Positions 1 to 8,484 of a DNA stretch of 53,256 bases are shown one piece after another. A program made the translations under genes and the position numbers. The notes below the pieces were generated by a model, which saw only the letters and a list, made by a program, of their open reading frames with translations, was not told the DNA's origin and made no database searches. Source of the stretch: JABHHG01 sp964419445 (lineage in GTDB: Bacteria > Fidelibacterota > Marinisomatia > SCGC-AAA003-L08 > D37C17); the NCBI GenBank assembly GCA_964419445.1, contig CAYQPE010000004.1, positions 1-53,256 of the forward strand, given 5' to 3'. How positions within the stretch are numbered: the first letter of the stretch is position 1; the number at the start of each line of letters is the position of its first letter.

Positions 1-252
1 CGTCGTTTTTCTTTTAAAAGCCATATTGATGTGATGATGTATCTCTGCAATTGGAATAATTATAATTCAGTGAGCATGGATGTTGCCTGTCGGTCTTTTG
101 GAATCCCATCACCTAAAGAGGGAGAAGTAAAAGGTGAAACCGTTGCCAAGGCATTTGAAGACGGAAATATTGATGCCGTAAATGATTATGTTATGCGAGA
201 TGTGGAAGCGACTCATCAATTGTTTGATAAAGTCAGAAAATATATTTCATAG
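1..252 (+). CDS. Predicted 3'-5' exonuclease, PolB-like (C-terminal part)
   Basis: The reading frame is open from base 1, so the N-terminus lies outside the window. The visible 83 residues match the end of the predicted PolB-like 3'-5' exonuclease family (DnaQ superfamily). They show a C-R-S-F-G-I-P-S-P-K segment, a G-x-x-V-A-K-A-F-E-D-G segment, and a terminal Y-V-M-R-D-V-E-A-T helix. The Tyr and Asp of that helix fit the ExoIII motif that binds the second catalytic metal. The first two exonuclease motifs are not visible, so the family call rests on the C-terminal helices. It probably acts on DNA ends in repair. It stops at TAG 250-252, 35 nt before the next gene on the same strand. Confidence 0.7.
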   Translation, partial: RRFSFKSHIDVMMYLCNWNNYNSVSMDVACRSFGIPSPKEGEVKGETVAKAFEDGNIDAVNDYVMRDVEATHQLFDKVRKYIS

Positions 253-287
253 TGAAAAGCATAGAGTAAGTAGTCGAAAGAAAAATT

Positions 288-1271
288 TTGAAAGTTGGAT
301 TACAAATAACTAAAAATCCCAAAAAGTACTCTCAATTACTTGAGGAATTAAAAGAAAATTTACATATAAAAGATGGTGTTGATTTTATCCATATACTAGA
401 TGATGAAAGCTTAAAAAAAATTATTCCACAACTAGATATTTTAGTAACCTATAATATTTCTGAAGAATTATTTTCTTATGCCTCAGAAAAGCTCAAATGG
501 ATTCACTTTGGTTCTGCAGGAATTGAAAAAAGCTTATTCCCCTCAATATTAAAAAGTAAAACTATTATCACCAATGCAAGCGGTATTCATGCTGGGCCCG
601 TCTCTGAATTTGCAATGGGCATGATATTATATTTGTCTAAACAATTTTCTGCATGTGAAAAATTTAAAGTGGACAAAGAATGGACACAATGGGAATTGGC
701 ACGGCAAACCATTCAATTACAGGGTAAGACCGCAGGGATTATCGGTTTTGGAAATATAGGAAAAGCAATCGCCAAAAAATGTAAGGCATTTGATATGCAT
801 GTTATTGCCACACGCCGGCTACAGAAAAAAGTAGAATCGAAGAAAATTGTTGATAAACTCATACCATTGGCAGAGATTGATTATTTATATAAACACAGTG
901 ATTATATTATTGTAGCATGCCCACTAACACCTCTGACCAAAGGAATGATTGGTAAGTCAGAGCTAAAAAAAATGAAGTCGTCGGCATTCATTATTAATAT
1001 GTCTCGTGGTGCAATTTTGGATGAACCTCAGCTTATAAATGCCCTTACTTCAAGTCAAATTGCCGGCGCGGGATTGGATGTTTTTTCAACAGAACCTTTA
1101 GATAAATCCAGTCCACTTTATAATTTGGAAAATGTATTTTTATCGCCTCATATTTCAGGGAATTTTCCTGAATATCAAAAGGATGTTGTGATTCAATTTG
1201 CAGATAATTTGAATCGATATGTCCACGGGAAAGCATTAAAAAATCGTGTGTGTAAAAAGAGATTATATTAA
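288..1271 (+). CDS. D-2-hydroxyacid dehydrogenase, NAD-dependent
   Basis: The 327-residue product has the D-isomer-specific 2-hydroxyacid dehydrogenase architecture. The Rossmann nucleotide-binding motif G-F-G-N-I-G is at residues 153-158. The substrate-binding Arg lies in N-M-S-R-G-A near residue 240, a D-V-F-S-T-E-P segment carries the Glu region, and the catalytic His is in L-S-P-H-I-S-G near residue 289. The family reduces 2-keto acids to D-2-hydroxyacids or the reverse; the substrate cannot be read from the sequence. The start chosen is TTG at 288, because the conserved N-terminal strand (M-K-V-G-L-Q-I) begins there and no upstream ATG is in frame. The iminopeptidase gene follows after 20 nt, probably in the same transcript. 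Confidence 0.85.
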   Translation: MKVGLQITKNPKKYSQLLEELKENLHIKDGVDFIHILDDESLKKIIPQLDILVTYNISEELFSYASEKLKWIHFGSAGIEKSLFPSILKSKTIITNASGIHAGPVSEFAMGMILYLSKQFSACEKFKVDKEWTQWELARQTIQLQGKTAGIIGFGNIGKAIAKKCKAFDMHVIATRRLQKKVESKKIVDKLIPLAEIDYLYKHSDYIIVACPLTPLTKGMIGKSELKKMKSSAFIINMSRGAILDEPQLINALTSSQIAGAGLDVFSTEPLDKSSPLYNLENVFLSPHISGNFPEYQKDVVIQFADNLNRYVHGKALKNRVCKKRLY

Positions 1272-1291
1272 ATATTTAGTGTAAGGAAGTG

Positions 1292-2239
1292 ATGAGTAAA
1301 TTGTATCCAGAGATAGAACCATATAATGAATTTGAGTTAAATGTTTCAGAATTACATACAATCCATGTAGAGGAATCAGGAAACCCCAATGGTAAGCCCG
1401 TAATTTTTCTTCATGGTGGACCCGGTGGGGGAATAGAACCCATTTATCGACAGTATTTTAATCCTGAAAAATGGCGAATTATAATTTTTGATCAAAGAGG
1501 ATGCGGACAAAGTACTCCACATGCAGAATTGAGAGAAAATACCACTTGGGATTTAGTGAGCGATATTGAAAAAATCCGTAAAAATTTAGGTATTAACAAT
1601 TGGGTTGTTTTTGGAGGCAGTTGGGGGTCGACTTTATCCATGAGTTATGCCATTTCTCACCCAGATCGATGCAAAGCATTGGTATTGCGTGGCATTTTCA
1701 TGTTACGCAAGAAAGAGATTCAATGGTTTTATCAAGAAGGAGCATCGTTTATCTATCCCGATGCATGGGAGCATTACTTGGCACCAATCCCAGAGAATGA
1801 ACGACATGACTTGGTATCGTCGTATTATAAACGGTTGACCTCCGATGACGAAACGGTCCGCTTAGCGGCAGCAAAGGCATGGTCAATATGGGAAGCCAGT
1901 ACCAGTAAGTTATTTCAAAGTGGGAGTTATCTCCATCATTTTGAAGAGCCTAAAGTTGCAGAAGCATTTGCCCGCATTGAGTGTCACTATTTTACCAATG
2001 GTGGTTTTTTTGAAACTGATGAATGGCTATTAGAAAATATAGATAAAATTCGTCATATTCCCACGGTTATTGTTCAAGGTCGCTATGATATTGTTTGCCC
2101 AATGGTATCAGCATGGGAGTTACATCGAGCCTTCCCTGAAGCAGATTTTGAAATAGTTCAAGATGCAGGCCATTCTATGACAGAAGACGGCATTGCAGCT
2201 AAACTTGTTGAATATACAGATAAGTTTTCCGAGATATAA
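1292..2239 (+). CDS. pip: Proline iminopeptidase (S33 alpha/beta hydrolase)
   Basis: The product (315 residues from ATG 1292) has the hallmarks of bacterial proline iminopeptidase. The oxyanion motif H-G-G-P-G-G-G is near residues 41-47. The nucleophile elbow G-G-S-W-G-S has its Ser near residue 110. The catalytic Asp is in G-R-Y-D-I-V-C-P, and the catalytic His is in D-A-G-H-S-M near the C-terminus. The family removes N-terminal proline from peptides in the cytoplasm. A ribosome site AAGGA (1283-1287) lies 4 nt before ATG 1292, and a GTG at 1289 is an alternative start. The gene ends just before a strong hairpin terminator. Confidence 0.9.
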   Translation: MSKLYPEIEPYNEFELNVSELHTIHVEESGNPNGKPVIFLHGGPGGGIEPIYRQYFNPEKWRIIIFDQRGCGQSTPHAELRENTTWDLVSDIEKIRKNLGINNWVVFGGSWGSTLSMSYAISHPDRCKALVLRGIFMLRKKEIQWFYQEGASFIYPDAWEHYLAPIPENERHDLVSSYYKRLTSDDETVRLAAAKAWSIWEASTSKLFQSGSYLHHFEEPKVAEAFARIECHYFTNGGFFETDEWLLENIDKIRHIPTVIVQGRYDIVCPMVSAWELHRAFPEADFEIVQDAGHSMTEDGIAAKLVEYTDKFSEI

Positions 2240-2251
2240 TCTTATAAAAAA

Positions 2252-2280
2252 AAGAAGCCTCTGATAATCAGAGGCTTCTT
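2252..2280. terminator. Bidirectional intrinsic terminator
   Basis: A 13-bp perfect stem (AAGAAGCCTCTGA paired with TCAGAGGCTTCTT) closes a TAA loop, with an A tract on the left and T-rich sequence on the right. It lies between the convergent pip and nrdJ genes and can terminate both. Confidence 0.9.
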
Positions 2281-2303
2281 AATTACTAAGATTACGTAAA
2301 GAA

Positions 2304-2933
2304 TTACTTATCGCATTTACTGTAACCACAGTCCATACAAGAGTCACATCCATTTTCAGTTTTTAAAGTACGATTATTGCAATCGGGGCACACCTTAAAT
2401 TGAACATTTCCCATATTGCCTTCATCCTTGGATAACGGAGTTGCAGTTTGCATCTGCCCATTATCTGTAGGAGGGTGTTCTTCAGGTATATCTACAATAC
2501 CTACATCATAGAAAAACCGCTCAATAACATCTGCAATTTCAGCATAAAAAGAGTGATAATATTTCCCCTCTTTAAATGAGCCGCCATTTGGATCAAATAT
2601 GCCTTGCAATTCTTCCAAAATAAACATGGCATCAGTGGCACGCCTAAAAATTGCTGAAATTAGCCGAGTGAGTACTACATATTCTGGTGCACGGGTTAAA
2701 TCTTTGGAGTTTATGAAAATTTCAATGGGTCGAATGGAATTTCCATCATTGATGTAACTCAGCGTAACAAATACAGAATTTTTCACAAATGCACTTTTTA
2801 GTTTATACACTTTTGCATCTACAACCTCTGGTCTATTGGTAGAGGGAATGGGTGCAGATACAGATGCAGCTTTCTTTTCAGGTGTTTGTCCCTTAGATTC
2901 GGAAATGGTTGCGTCTGTGGTTAATTTTATCAT
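2304..2933 (-). CDS. NrdJ C-terminal subunit: TSCPD domain plus zinc-ribbon redox tail
   Basis: The 209-residue protein corresponds to the C-terminal part of long B12-dependent ribonucleotide reductases, here on its own reading frame. After a low-complexity N-terminal 40 residues comes a TSCPD-type domain (V-F-V-T-L-S-Y through the F-Y-A-E-I-A-D-V-I helix). The tail is Cys-rich (C-P-D-C then C-D-S-C-M-D-C-G-Y-S-K-C). In this class the tail cysteines re-reduce the active-site disulfide after each turnover, so the small protein would be the redox and regulatory partner of the large catalytic protein. Its ATG overlaps the TGA of the upstream gene as ATGA (2930-2933), which indicates translational coupling and 1:1 production. 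Confidence 0.8.
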   Translation of the reverse strand: MIKLTTDATISESKGQTPEKKAASVSAPIPSTNRPEVVDAKVYKLKSAFVKNSVFVTLSYINDGNSIRPIEIFINSKDLTRAPEYVVLTRLISAIFRRATDAMFILEELQGIFDPNGGSFKEGKYYHSFYAEIADVIERFFYDVGIVDIPEEHPPTDNGQMQTATPLSKDEGNMGNVQFKVCPDCNNRTLKTENGCDSCMDCGYSKCDK

Positions 2934-5455
2934 AATTCTACTTCCTCAAATTGAGTATTCTTTAAAACTTCTTCAATGGCAACATTACTATTTTTTAGAT
3001 AGTGATAAACGGTGGTGAGAGAACCATCAGGCATCTTCATAATTTCATCGCCATTCACTTCCATAGTTTCACCCTCTTCATTGGTGATGGTGTATGCCTT
3101 CCCTTTAAATTCTTGGAATTCCGTAAGATCACCATCCACACTAAGAATTGGGAATCGGCTTCCATCACGATAAACAGTAACGCCTTTTAATTTTTTCTTC
3201 CACGCTTTTAGATACACATCTGAAATTAATTCTGGATTCACATCTTCTGGTAAATTAATGGTAGATGAAATACTGTGATCAATATATTTTTGAATCACAC
3301 CTTGAATATCTACCCGTTTTACAGAATCAATTTTATGTGCAGTACGCGTGATAAATTTTGGTAACACATCTTCTACATTATCCGAAGCATCCACTTTATC
3401 TTGAAGGCCCATTTTATCAATATATGCCTGAACTGTTGAGTGGAATACCTTAAAGAATTTGTTCTTACCTTTGTCTAATGTTTCAGATCTTCGTGTATAG
3501 TATATTGCAAATATGGGTTCAACACCACCAGAAACTCCAATATAATTAGAATCACCATTTTTAAATCCAAGAACGATATTTGAAATGGATCCCGTTGGTG
3601 CAATAGACATAATGGCAATGTTTCTAATGCCGTTTTCACGAATCATATTTTGAGTTTCATCACTGAGTGCTTCCTGAATGAAAGGGCATTCCATGTATGC
3701 ATCTTCTTCATAAATTGGAGATGAACCTTTTTCTGCAGCCAATGATGCTGAGGCTTGATAAGATGCATTGGTGATGAATTCCATTACTTTTCGGATGGTT
3801 TCAATCCCTTCATCAGAATCATAGGCAATGCCGAGCTGATTCAACATATCCGCAATTCCCATAATGCCTAGACCAAGGCGGCGTGTTTCTTTTGCTGCTG
3901 TACGTTGTTTTTCCAATGCATTAAGATCTTCGTTCCATGTAACCACATTATCTAAAAATCTAACCAGAATAGCAGAGGATTCAGCAAGCTGGTCCCAATC
4001 AAGACGAGCATCAGTTTCATATCCATTTATCACAAAACGGGATAAATTGATTGATCCCAAATTACATGCACCACCATCTTCTAATGGTACTTCAGCGCAC
4101 GGATTTGTACAAATGATAGGTCGGCCAACATAGTTTGATGGAGAGTAATCACTCATAGTTGTCCAGAAAATTATTCCGGGTTCAGCCGTTTTGTAATTAC
4201 CTTCAACAAATTGATCCCAAATTTCACGGGCTTTTACCATTCGGCGAACTTCGTTTGTCCATGGACTGTCGAAGTAAAGCATGAAATCACCAGACTGACG
4301 GAGGGCTAAGTCATATTCTTCACCATCTAATTGAAGAACATAATCGCCATAAACATCACGCTTAAACATATCCATTACATCTTCTTTTTCTACAGAAGCA
4401 TTATATGTTTTGGCCAGCCAGTTTTTCAGTTTGGTAAAGGATGCAAAGTTTTCCATCTCTTCATATTCAGATATATTTTTCGATGGAATCCCACTAGAAT
4501 AGTGAGTGTTTTCTTCATCTTGTGGTGCTGTCATTACTAAATCTTTGTTTAGCTTTTTATACACCATATATTGAGAATCACCAAATTTTCGTTGCTCATC
4601 TACAGAGAGCATAAACTCGTCACTTGCTTTAATGGAAATATTAGCAAAACGAACTTGTGTATTTTCCATCACTTGTTTTTTGATGGTCTTTAATTCTTCT
4701 TCATTAAACATGCCAGACCAATTACATTGCTCAACTATTTGATTTGTAACCCAATTTGGCGTTTTCTTTACATTTATAAAATATTCAACATCAGGATGCT
4801 TCACATCTAAAGTAAGCATTAATGCACCACGGCGGCCACTCTGCCCGATTAGCCCTGTGGTAAGAGAGTAAAGATCCATAAAAGAAACTGCACCAGTGGA
4901 GCTATCTGCAGCATTGTGTACTACAGAGTCTTTTGGACGAAGTGCAGTTATATCTACGCCAATTCCGCCGCCATAAGAATATGTACGAGCACATTCAAAT
5001 GCAGCTTGATAAATGGAGTCAATATCATCATGTTGGATTTTAGCTACAAAACAATTGGCTAAGGTTTTTATTCTATATAAATCACCTGACCCTGCTAATA
5101 CACGGCCACCTGATACAAAGCGACCTTCAAATAATTCGGTATAAAATTTTTCAGCAAACTTTTTTTGTTTTGCTTTTCCACCTTCAACGGTGGCCATAAA
5201 TGCAGCAAGACGTTTAAAAACATCTTCAGGCTGGGTTTCAATAAGTTTATTTTCTAAATCTTTAAGAAAGTACTTCTTTTGATAGATGCTCTGAGCGAGC
5301 TCATTATTGCCAAGGTAATCTCCATGATAGGGGAGTTCGTTCCCTTGCTTTTCAGTAATATGTTTGTATAATTCTTTATATGCTTTGATTCGGGTGGTTC
5401 CCACAACTTTGGTGGTTTTCCCCGTATGTTCAAACATTTGTTGTATATATTCCAT
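2930..5455 (-). CDS. nrdJ: Adenosylcobalamin-dependent (class II) ribonucleotide reductase, catalytic subunit
   Basis: The 841-residue catalytic subunit reduces ribonucleotides to deoxyribonucleotides using B12. Visible class II motifs are the first redox Cys in L-A-N-C-F-V, a T-Y-S-Y-G-G-G-I-G-V-D segment, the radical-site motif N-P-C-A-E-V-P-L followed by G-A-C-N-L-G-S-I-N-L, and the P-T-G-S-I-S-N-I phosphate-binding loop. No N-terminal ATP-cone is evident. The protein ends in E-E-V-E-L before the TSCPD and zinc-ribbon tail that single-chain homologues carry. That tail is encoded by the overlapping downstream gene. Start ATG 5455 follows an AAGGA-like site at somewhat long spacing. With thyA and folA nearby, the area is rich in DNA-precursor synthesis genes. 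Confidence 0.92.
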   Translation of the reverse strand: MEYIQQMFEHTGKTTKVVGTTRIKAYKELYKHITEKQGNELPYHGDYLGNNELAQSIYQKKYFLKDLENKLIETQPEDVFKRLAAFMATVEGGKAKQKKFAEKFYTELFEGRFVSGGRVLAGSGDLYRIKTLANCFVAKIQHDDIDSIYQAAFECARTYSYGGGIGVDITALRPKDSVVHNAADSSTGAVSFMDLYSLTTGLIGQSGRRGALMLTLDVKHPDVEYFINVKKTPNWVTNQIVEQCNWSGMFNEEELKTIKKQVMENTQVRFANISIKASDEFMLSVDEQRKFGDSQYMVYKKLNKDLVMTAPQDEENTHYSSGIPSKNISEYEEMENFASFTKLKNWLAKTYNASVEKEDVMDMFKRDVYGDYVLQLDGEEYDLALRQSGDFMLYFDSPWTNEVRRMVKAREIWDQFVEGNYKTAEPGIIFWTTMSDYSPSNYVGRPIICTNPCAEVPLEDGGACNLGSINLSRFVINGYETDARLDWDQLAESSAILVRFLDNVVTWNEDLNALEKQRTAAKETRRLGLGIMGIADMLNQLGIAYDSDEGIETIRKVMEFITNASYQASASLAAEKGSSPIYEEDAYMECPFIQEALSDETQNMIRENGIRNIAIMSIAPTGSISNIVLGFKNGDSNYIGVSGGVEPIFAIYYTRRSETLDKGKNKFFKVFHSTVQAYIDKMGLQDKVDASDNVEDVLPKFITRTAHKIDSVKRVDIQGVIQKYIDHSISSTINLPEDVNPELISDVYLKAWKKKLKGVTVYRDGSRFPILSVDGDLTEFQEFKGKAYTITNEEGETMEVNGDEIMKMPDGSLTTVYHYLKNSNVAIEEVLKNTQFEEVEL

Positions 5456-5917
5456 ATGCGTAGTGCGTCCTTACAAAAAGGTTGTTCAATACCCCAAGTT
5501 TCATGAAACATGGCCAATTTAAATTGTCCATAGACAACGCAAATCGGAAATGTTTCCATTCCAAATTTCAAGTGATTTCAGTACAACATCAGTTGCGTTT
5601 GAGTTCCAGAAGAGGCTCTGGATTTTGTCTATGTTGTGCTGTGTTTCTCGTTGGTTGAGTTCAAGTAGGTAGCACAACATATGCTGACCACGTAGAAAAA
5701 TATACTCTATATTGTATGGTGTGTGCAAAACTTTTATTACATTTTGTTACAGAAATTTCACTTTTTAGAGGAGATTTTTCTTCAATTATAATCCAATAAA
5801 AATAGTGAATAATTTTTAATAGAAAATAATTTGGATTCCTCCTATAAAAAATGGAGGTAAAATCAGTAAATTTACCCGTTTATTTCCCTCGGACATTATT
5901 GAACTTCAGGAGTATTT
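5456..5917. other. Intergenic region between divergent nrdJ and gltA
   Basis: This 462-bp non-coding stretch lies between divergently transcribed nrdJ and gltA and must hold both promoters. I see a perfect 11-bp inverted repeat, TATGTTGTGCT (5630-5640) and AGCACAACATA (5671-5681), with a 30-nt spacer. A second small CCTCC/GGAGG hairpin lies around 5838-5856. I looked for a cobalamin-riboswitch B12 box on the nrdJ strand and for strong NrdR boxes and found neither convincingly. A clear ribosome site CAGGAG (5907-5912) precedes gltA. Confidence 0.5.
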
Positions 5918-7180
5918 ATGAGCAGTGCAAAATTAATTATTGATGACCAAACCTTAGACCTACCTGTCATTACAGGAAGCGAAGACGAAAAAGCAATCGA
6001 TATAACCACATTACGAAATACGACAGGATACATAACTATGGATCCTGGATATGGCAATACAGGATCATGTATTAGTGATATTACATTTATTGATGGTGAA
6101 AAAGGGATACTACGCTATCGTGGATTTCCTATTGAAGAATTGGCTCAAGGTACATCATTCACCGATGTTGCACACCTACTCATATATGGCTCTATGGATG
6201 CATCGGAAGAAAAAGACAATTTTAAAAAACTTATTCGTAAGCATGCCAATATTCATGAAGATATGAAACGCTTTTTTGATGGCTTCCCTTTGAGTGCACA
6301 TCCAATGGCAATATTATCATCCATGGTTACAGCACTTTCAGCATTTAACCCAGATAGTGATAGTCATAACCCTGAAGTGATTGATATGAATATTGCTCGA
6401 TTAATAGCAAAGGTAAAAACTATTGCAGCCTATTCATATCGAAAGTCTCAAGGGTTACCGTTTATTTATCCTGATGCAGAATTAGGTTATGTGGATAATT
6501 TCCTTCATATGATGTTCTCTGATTCTCAAGAAGAATATCAAAAAAATCCAGTCATGTCCGATGTGTTAAATCTTCTTCTCATACTTCATGCTGACCATGA
6601 GCAAAATTGCTCAACATCTACAGTAAGAATGACAGGAAGCAGTCATGCAAATCTGTATGCTACTATTTCTGCAGGAATTGCGGCACTGTGGGGACCACGT
6701 CATGGTGGAGCTAATCAAGCCGTAATTGAAATGTTAGACATGATTATGGAAGATGGTGGCGATTATAAGAAATATGTAAATCTTGCCAAAGATAAATCAT
6801 CTGATTTTAGAATGATGGGATTTGGGCATCGAGTATATAAAAATTATGATCCACGGGCATCGGTGATTAAAGAAGCTGCAAGTCGTGTTTTAACTGCTTT
6901 AGAAATAGATGATCCACTTTTAGAAATTGCACAAAACCTTGAAAGAGTGGCGCTGGAAGATGACTATTTTGTAGAACGAAAACTATATCCAAATGTTGAT
7001 TTTTACTCAGGGATTATTTATCGTGCTATGGGAATTCCAACAGAAATGTTCACCGTTATGTTTGCATTGGGACGTTTACCTGGTTGGTTGGCTCATTATC
7101 GTGAAATGATATTAGATCCAAAATCACGAATTAATCGCCCACGTCAAATTTATACTGGTGAAACTCTTCGTTCACTTTAA
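5918..7180 (+). CDS. gltA: Citrate synthase
   Basis: The 420-residue product is a full-length type II-like citrate synthase that condenses acetyl-CoA with oxaloacetate to open the TCA cycle. The catalytic His motifs are visible in G-P-R-H-G-G-A-N-Q-A and M-G-F-G-H-R-V-Y-K-N-Y-D-P-R-A, and the catalytic Asp is in N-V-D-F-Y-S-G. The N-terminal 50 residues (I-T-G-S-E-D-E-K-A-I-D-I, then the P-G-Y-G-N-T-G-S-C segment) match the short beta region of hexameric bacterial enzymes. The start has a strong CAGGAG site 5 nt upstream. thyA follows after 9 nt, so the two are probably cotranscribed. Confidence 0.96.
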   Translation: MSSAKLIIDDQTLDLPVITGSEDEKAIDITTLRNTTGYITMDPGYGNTGSCISDITFIDGEKGILRYRGFPIEELAQGTSFTDVAHLLIYGSMDASEEKDNFKKLIRKHANIHEDMKRFFDGFPLSAHPMAILSSMVTALSAFNPDSDSHNPEVIDMNIARLIAKVKTIAAYSYRKSQGLPFIYPDAELGYVDNFLHMMFSDSQEEYQKNPVMSDVLNLLLILHADHEQNCSTSTVRMTGSSHANLYATISAGIAALWGPRHGGANQAVIEMLDMIMEDGGDYKKYVNLAKDKSSDFRMMGFGHRVYKNYDPRASVIKEAASRVLTALEIDDPLLEIAQNLERVALEDDYFVERKLYPNVDFYSGIIYRAMGIPTEMFTVMFALGRLPGWLAHYREMILDPKSRINRPRQIYTGETLRSL

Positions 7181-7189
7181 TAGGATACT

Positions 7190-8008
7190 ATGAAAGCATA
7201 CTTAAATCTTGTAAATCATGTACTTGAAAATGGTCACCGTCGAGAAAACCGTACGGGGACGGATACCATTATGTATTTTGGATATCACTATAAAATCAAT
7301 TTACATGACGGTTTTCCACTCCTTACCACCAAAAAGGTATTTTTTAATTCAGTGGTAAGAGAATTACTTTGGTACCTTTCTGGTGAAACCCATATTCGTA
7401 ATCTGCGTGAACATACCAAAATTTGGGATGCGTGGACATCTGAGGAAAAAGATTGGGAAGTGGGGCGTATGTATGGTTACCAATGGGTGAACTGGGAAAA
7501 ATATACTGAAAATCCTGAAACCGGTGAGTTTAATCGTACATTCATTAATCAGGTGCAAGAAGTGATTGATGAAATTAAACGAAATCCCAATTCTCGAAGA
7601 CTTATAGTAACTGCGTGGAATCCATCGGTGTTGGATGAAGTGGCATTGCCCAGTTGTCATTCATTTTTTATTTTTAATGTAACTGAGGGAAAACTCAACT
7701 GCCATCTTACACAACGCAGTGGTGATATTGCTTTAGGCATTCCGTTTAATGTGGCATGTTATGCGACCCTAACTCAGATGATTGCCCAAGAAACTGGACT
7801 AGAACTGGGAGAATTTTCTCATTATATTAATGATGCGCATATTTATGTAGATCATGTAGATGGTCTCCGTGAACAGCTTAAACGTGAACCCAAACAGCTT
7901 CCCACATTAGAGATTGCAAACAAGCCTTTTTGGGATTTAACATTTGAAGATTTTGCATTAAAAAATTATGTTCACGATCCAGTTATAAAATTCCCTGTGG
8001 CAGTTTAA
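7190..8008 (+). CDS. thyA: Thymidylate synthase
   Basis: The 272-residue product is a folate-dependent thymidylate synthase converting dUMP to dTMP. It has the dUMP phosphate-binding Arg near the N-terminus (R-R-E-N-R-T-G-T), R-R-L-I-V-T-A-W-N-P, the active-site Cys156 in A-L-P-S-C-H, and Q-R-S-G-D-I-A-L-G-I-P-F-N and H-I-Y-V-D-H further on. Its length is near the family norm. The TAA overlaps the folA ATG by one base (TAATG), a coupled thyA-folA pair. Its product dihydrofolate is recycled by the next gene. Confidence 0.97.
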   Translation: MKAYLNLVNHVLENGHRRENRTGTDTIMYFGYHYKINLHDGFPLLTTKKVFFNSVVRELLWYLSGETHIRNLREHTKIWDAWTSEEKDWEVGRMYGYQWVNWEKYTENPETGEFNRTFINQVQEVIDEIKRNPNSRRLIVTAWNPSVLDEVALPSCHSFFIFNVTEGKLNCHLTQRSGDIALGIPFNVACYATLTQMIAQETGLELGEFSHYINDAHIYVDHVDGLREQLKREPKQLPTLEIANKPFWDLTFEDFALKNYVHDPVIKFPVAV

Positions 8009-8484
8009 TGATAACTATCCACCTCATTTGGGCTCAAGAAAAAGATGGGGGAATAGGAATCAACAATGATTTGCCTTGGCATATTTCAGAAGATTTAAAA
8101 AATTTCAAGAAACTCACCTTAAATAAGCCCATAATTATGGGAAGAAAAACGTGGGAGTCCTTACCCTTTAAACCCTTACCAAAACGTAGAAATATTGTAC
8201 TTTCATCTCAGGAAATGGAAAATATTGAATCTTATACTTCCGTTGATGAATGTATAAAAAACGTAAATGATGAATCTGAAATTTTTATTATTGGGGGTGC
8301 ACAAATTTATGAAGCATTTTTCCCATTGGCACATCAATTACATATTACCATGGTAGATAAGAAAACATCTGGAGTTGATACTTTTTTCCCCATCTCAATG
8401 GAAGAGATTAAACTGAAATTTTCCATGTCTGAAAAAAACAGATTAACAGATATAGCCATGTACACTCACTGGAAAAAATCCTAA
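8008..8484 (+). CDS. folA: Dihydrofolate reductase
   Basis: The 158-residue enzyme reduces dihydrofolate to tetrahydrofolate with NADPH. Motifs in order are G-I-G-I-N-N-D-L-P-W-H with the acidic S-E-D-L-K-N-F-K helix carrying the substrate-binding acid, the N-K-P-I-I-M-G-R-K-T-W-E-S-L cofactor loop, and F-I-I-G-G-A-Q-I-Y-E with the conserved Gly-Gly. It starts inside the thyA stop and ends overlapping the convergent transporter gene by 4 bp. Confidence 0.97.
   Translation: MITIHLIWAQEKDGGIGINNDLPWHISEDLKNFKKLTLNKPIIMGRKTWESLPFKPLPKRRNIVLSSQEMENIESYTSVDECIKNVNDESEIFIIGGAQIYEAFFPLAHQLHITMVDKKTSGVDTFFPISMEEIKLKFSMSEKNRLTDIAMYTHWKKS

Noticed and set aside
5519..5728. Minus-strand 69-codon ORF upstream of nrdJ
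   Set aside because: It lies over the inverted repeat and promoter region with no ribosome site or recognisable protein features.
5456..5917. Cobalamin riboswitch or NrdR boxes upstream of nrdJ
   Set aside because: No B12-box consensus on the minus strand; an AT-rich CTATATTG segment near 5705-5715 only partly fits an NrdR box and has no paired second box.
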